NCBI GenBank assembly: GCA_027924585.1
Contig: BSBM01000764.1
Span: 2,221,001-2,285,000, forward strand
Length of the DNA: 64,000 bases
Direction of reading: 5' to 3'
From: Larix kaempferi
Lineage: Eukaryota; Streptophyta; Pinopsida; Pinales; Pinaceae
The position numbers were made by a program, and so were the translations under genes. This document shows positions 61,196-64,000 of this stretch, piece by piece; within the stretch, counting starts at the first letter, position 1; the number at the start of each line of letters is the position of its first letter. The notes beneath the pieces are model-generated. The model was not told the origin of the DNA, searched no databases, and saw only the letters and a list, made by a program, of their open reading frames with translations.

Positions 61196-62310
61196 ATGAA
61201 CCCAACACTTAGAGAAGTAGTTAAGGATGAATTGCAAAAACACCTCCATGCCAAATTTATCTACTCAATTTATGACAACATATGGGTCTCACCTTTGGTG
61301 GTAGTCCCTAAAAAGAATGATAAATGGATAATATGTGTGGACTATCGATATTTAAACAAAGCCACTGTGAAGGACTATTTCCCTCTTTTATTCATTGACC
61401 ATGTCCTAGACACGTTAGCAAGCAATAAGTATTTTTCATTTCAATATGGTTTTAGTGGCTATAACCAAATACATATTGCAGCGAAGGACCATGAAAAAAC
61501 CACATTCAAATTCCCATGGGGGACATTTGCTTATCAAGTGTTTCTTTTTGGACTATGTAGTTCCCCAACCACATTCTAGAGAGTAGTACTAGGAATGTTT
61601 TCGAATCTTATTCATGATTGTGTTGAGGTATACATGGATGATTTTACAGTCTGTGGCAACTAATTTAAAGAAGCATTAGAGAACCTTGAAGATGTCTTGA
61701 TCAGGTGTCAAGCATTTAACCTTTCTTTAAGTCACGAAAAATATCATACATTATTAACTAAAGGTGTTTTTATTGGACATATTATTTTTTTTGTTGATAT
61801 TGAGGTACTTCTGAAAAAATAGGAGTGCCTTTAAAATGTTTGGTTCCCAAAACCTCGAAAGACGTAAAGAATTTTCTTGGTCTCATTGGTTAAATTATAG
61901 AATATTTATTGAAAATTTCACAAGAATTACTGCACCATTGTTTAAGATGATATCTAAATACATTGATCTTTTTGGGATGATTCTTGTCAACATGCATTTG
62001 AAGCTTTAAAAGAAAAACCTTTCCACTACACCAGTTTTGAGGGGATGAAATTGGTCTCTTCCCTTACATATTTCCATAAATGCCTCAGACACTGCTCTTG
62101 GAGTTTTCTTAGGAAAGGAATATAATCAATTTTATTATTCCATCTACTTTGTTGGTAAGAACCTTACACCTATTGAACTTATTTACACTATCACTGAAAT
62201 GGAATTTTTAGTAGTTGTTCATTCGATACAAAATTTTAGGCATTATATCATCGGTTACGGAGTTTTCATTTAGATTGATTATTCTTCCATGGTTCAGTGC
62301 AAGCTAATGA
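61196..62310 (+). pseudogene. Athila-like reverse transcriptase and RNase H (broken)
   Basis: 61196-61579 is open for 127 codons: NPTLREVVKDELQKHL, VSPLVVVPKKNDKWIICVDY, RYLNKATVKDYFPL, FSGYNQIHIAAKDHEKTTF and FGLCSSPTTF. After a TAG (expected Gln) the frame reads RVVLGMFSNLIHDCVEVYMD with the YMDD catalytic box, then NLSLSHEKYH and GVFIGHI. Beyond about 61800 frames shift often, but FLGLIG, an APLFK-like stretch, DASDTALGVF and a final IDYSSMVQ-type RNase H piece can be followed to about 62310. Wording fits Athila/Tat RT. No integrase was found. Confidence 0.85.
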
Positions 62311-63267
62311 GGGTCACTTTTGGTGTGTTAGATACAATAGAAAACTGAAAAGTCGGGCATCCCTCAACTTACTTGTATTTTTTGAGATACTTACACAAAA
62401 TATCTTGCATTGGGTAAAAAAGATGAAATGTAGGAAATTGAATCATGTTTCCGAATATATAAATTTTATGTATTGAAAATTTGCATAGCTATGTCAAGTT
62501 TCATTTTTCCTAATAGACACTTTTTATTTTTCAGGCAAATGATAAGGTATATGTTTTTGTGGGTGCAGCCTTTGAGGGCCTAAATGATGGAATCAAGCTA
62601 CAAAAATGGGCATGCATGTAGGGAACATATAGCACTTGTGCGCCATTATTTTTCAAAAAATTTAATTTGTAATTTTATAATTGTCTAAGTGATCAAACCT
62701 CAAAAATAGTACCTCTTTTGTGGGTGCAGCCTTTGAAGGTCTTAATGTAAAAATCTTGAAATGGGTTTTTCATAAAACGTGGAGGTTAGTGTCCTCTTGT
62801 GCACCATACAATTTGTTTTGAAATGACCAAGAATTGAAAAAGTTATGGAAGAAACACTAACAGTGTGTTTCATGAGTTAAGGAGGTAGGACAAAAAAGAA
62901 ATTGAAAGAAAATAGGAAAAATTAATATTTTTAAATAAAAGTTACATATTTGGAATCTGCAAAAAAAAATGCTATTTGTGTTTAAGATTTCGTCAAAAAT
63001 GACTGTGTGCAGCATACTATAACAAGTGGCTAAGCACAGGCTTCTCCAGAAACTGGAAGAAATACCCAATTAGCTTTGGTTTATCATTAACATAGAATAG
63101 GTTTGGAATTACTGAAGCAAACTCCAAAGCATACACATAGGATTATTGTTGACATGCAAGCAAGTGAGTCGGCTTAGTTTAGGCTCTACAAAACACGTAT
63201 GCATTCTGTTTAAATTCAAAAATATTGCCGCGATTTTAGAATTACATAACGTGCACACATTATATAA
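62311..63267. other. Unassigned; contains a degenerate ~155-bp duplication
   Basis: TTTTGTGGGTGCAGCCTTTG at about 62555 recurs at about 62713, each followed roughly 80-100 bases later by CTTGTGCRCCAT. Otherwise no coding or RNA feature is evident. Confidence 0.5.
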
Positions 63268-63293
63268 CTACATAACGCGTATGCGTTATGTAG
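63268..63293. repeat. 26-bp perfect palindrome in a GCGTTATGTA motif cluster
   Basis: Arms CTACATAACGC and GCGTTATGTAG are exact reverse complements with a 4-base spacer GTAT. Related copies lie beside it: ACATAACGTG at about 63244 and CGCGTTATGTA at about 63309. Confidence 0.9.
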
Positions 63294-63339
63294 TGACAAA
63301 ACGCACTCGCGTTATGTAAATCATAAAATATATGTTTAA

Positions 63340-63803
63340 TACTTAAGAGAGAGGGGGGTGTGGAAGACTCAAGGGAAGTTTTGGTTAATATTTGAGAAGG
63401 GGTGGGGAAGGGTCAAGGGAATCTATGGTTAATATTTAATAGGGGTGGGAAAAGGTCAAGGGCATAGAAGGATGTTGGAAGCTTGAGTGGGGAGAGATGG
63501 GCTACAGGGGGTGAAAGGAAGTGGAGCTTAAGAGCACTATTAGGTGTACAAGAGGTTCTGAAGAGGTATAGGGTTAGAAGTTGAAAGTAAGACTTGAGTG
63601 ACAAGGGGGAATGGATGGAGGCAAGGGGGATGTGAGAGAGAAATAAATAATACAAGGGGGGGAGAGACATAGAGAGAGTGAGGGAGAGGGACAAAGAGGA
63701 GGAATGGATTTAGAGGGAGTGAGAGATAGATGGGGATAGAACTAAATAATGAGATAGGAAGGGGGGGACAGAAAGTGTTGGTGGGACACATGTAGGGAAT
63801 GGT

Positions 63804-63868
<65 letters not shown>

Positions 63869-64000
63869 GGGGGGAGGGAAATAAAGTGTGTGAGAGAGAC
63901 AGAGTGATGGATATATTGGGATAGGTTGAGGGAAAAAATAACATGAGGGAGAGATAGAAGGCGAGAGAGAGAGAGGCGATGAGAAAGGGAGGGAGAGAAG
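63340..64000. repeat. Purine-biased tract with (GA)n microsatellite
   Basis: The plus strand is strongly G/A-biased to the end of the window, with an uninterrupted GA run at 63811-63865 and many GGGG and GAGAGA blocks. Minus-strand open frames here (63413-63694 and 63540-63944) are Ser/Leu/Pro low-complexity products and not genes. Confidence 0.93.

Larger units (their letters stand above)
33957..62310 (+). mobile_element. Athila/Tat-like Ty3/gypsy element, interrupted by a 25.5-kb nested insertion
   Basis: Plus-strand pieces of one element lie on both sides of element II: gag C-terminal region at 33957-34236, then gag end, protease, RT and RNase H at 59776-62310. Removing 34237-59775 and one target-site copy restores a continuous frame across the junction (LRPN-QLPIQIIPKPN). 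Protease (IDLGEVINIMT) and RT (VPKKNDKWIICVDYRYLNK, VEVYMDDFTV) have Athila/Tat-type wording. No LTR of this element is identifiable, and stops are frequent. It is the oldest layer of the nest. Confidence 0.8.

Noticed and set aside
63413-63944. Ser/Leu/Pro-rich open frames on the minus strand
   Set aside because: Low-complexity by-product of the GA-rich tract.

Overview
The window looks like a stretch of a large, repeat-rich plant nuclear genome. About 50 of 64 kb can be assigned to LTR retrotransposons, most of them old, and several are inserted inside one another. Long LTRs (two families near 3.5-4 kb), initiator-tRNA-Met primer sites, large non-autonomous derivatives and Athila/Tat-like gypsy sequence would fit a gymnosperm such as a conifer or cycad. 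That taxonomic guess is inference. I found no intact host gene, no rRNA or tRNA gene and no CRISPR.

Layout. (1) 1-9891: a degraded minus-strand Ty3/gypsy element (element I, chromovirus-like pol) with LTRs close to 4 kb; its left LTR runs off the window and its right LTR is truncated. (2) 9892-15500: mostly featureless AT-rich sequence with two host-gene fragments on the minus strand, a probable last exon of an ALY/REF-type (FoP-duplication) RNA-export adaptor and a RING-H2 (ATL-like) pseudogene, plus a perfect 94-bp tandem duplication. (3) 15501-23012: a Ty1/copia derivative (copia I) with target-site duplication AGATG, keeping only RT/RNase H remnants and a large block of tandem repeats. 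(4) 23099-29275: a plus-strand head-to-tail array LTR-gag-LTR-gag-LTR of a gag-only Ty3/gypsy element. (5) 29277-29938: a long hairpin (fold-back) element. (6) 29939-33956: nothing recognised. (7) 33957-62310: a four-element nest. An Athila/Tat-like element (plus strand) was hit in gag by element II (34237-59775, minus, no coding capacity). Element II was hit in its internal region by element III (38873-48754, minus, Tat-like, full gag-pol remnants) and in its right LTR by copia II (49151-56292, minus). (8) 62311-64000: unassigned sequence, a small perfect palindrome and a strongly purine-biased GA-rich tract.

Relationships. Copia I and copia II share LTR sequence, the same RT/RNase H remnant, the same 5' region lacking gag, protease and integrase, and a tandem-repeat block between pol and the 3' LTR. 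They appear to be two copies of one non-autonomous family. Element II carries the LTR ends, primer site and polypurine tract type of element I, so it may have been mobilised by an element-I-like relative. Every retrotransposon coding region seen here carries stops or frameshifts. Coordinates of element borders rest on paired LTRs, TG...CA ends, primer sites and target-site duplications read directly from the sequence; lineage names rest on motif recognition only.
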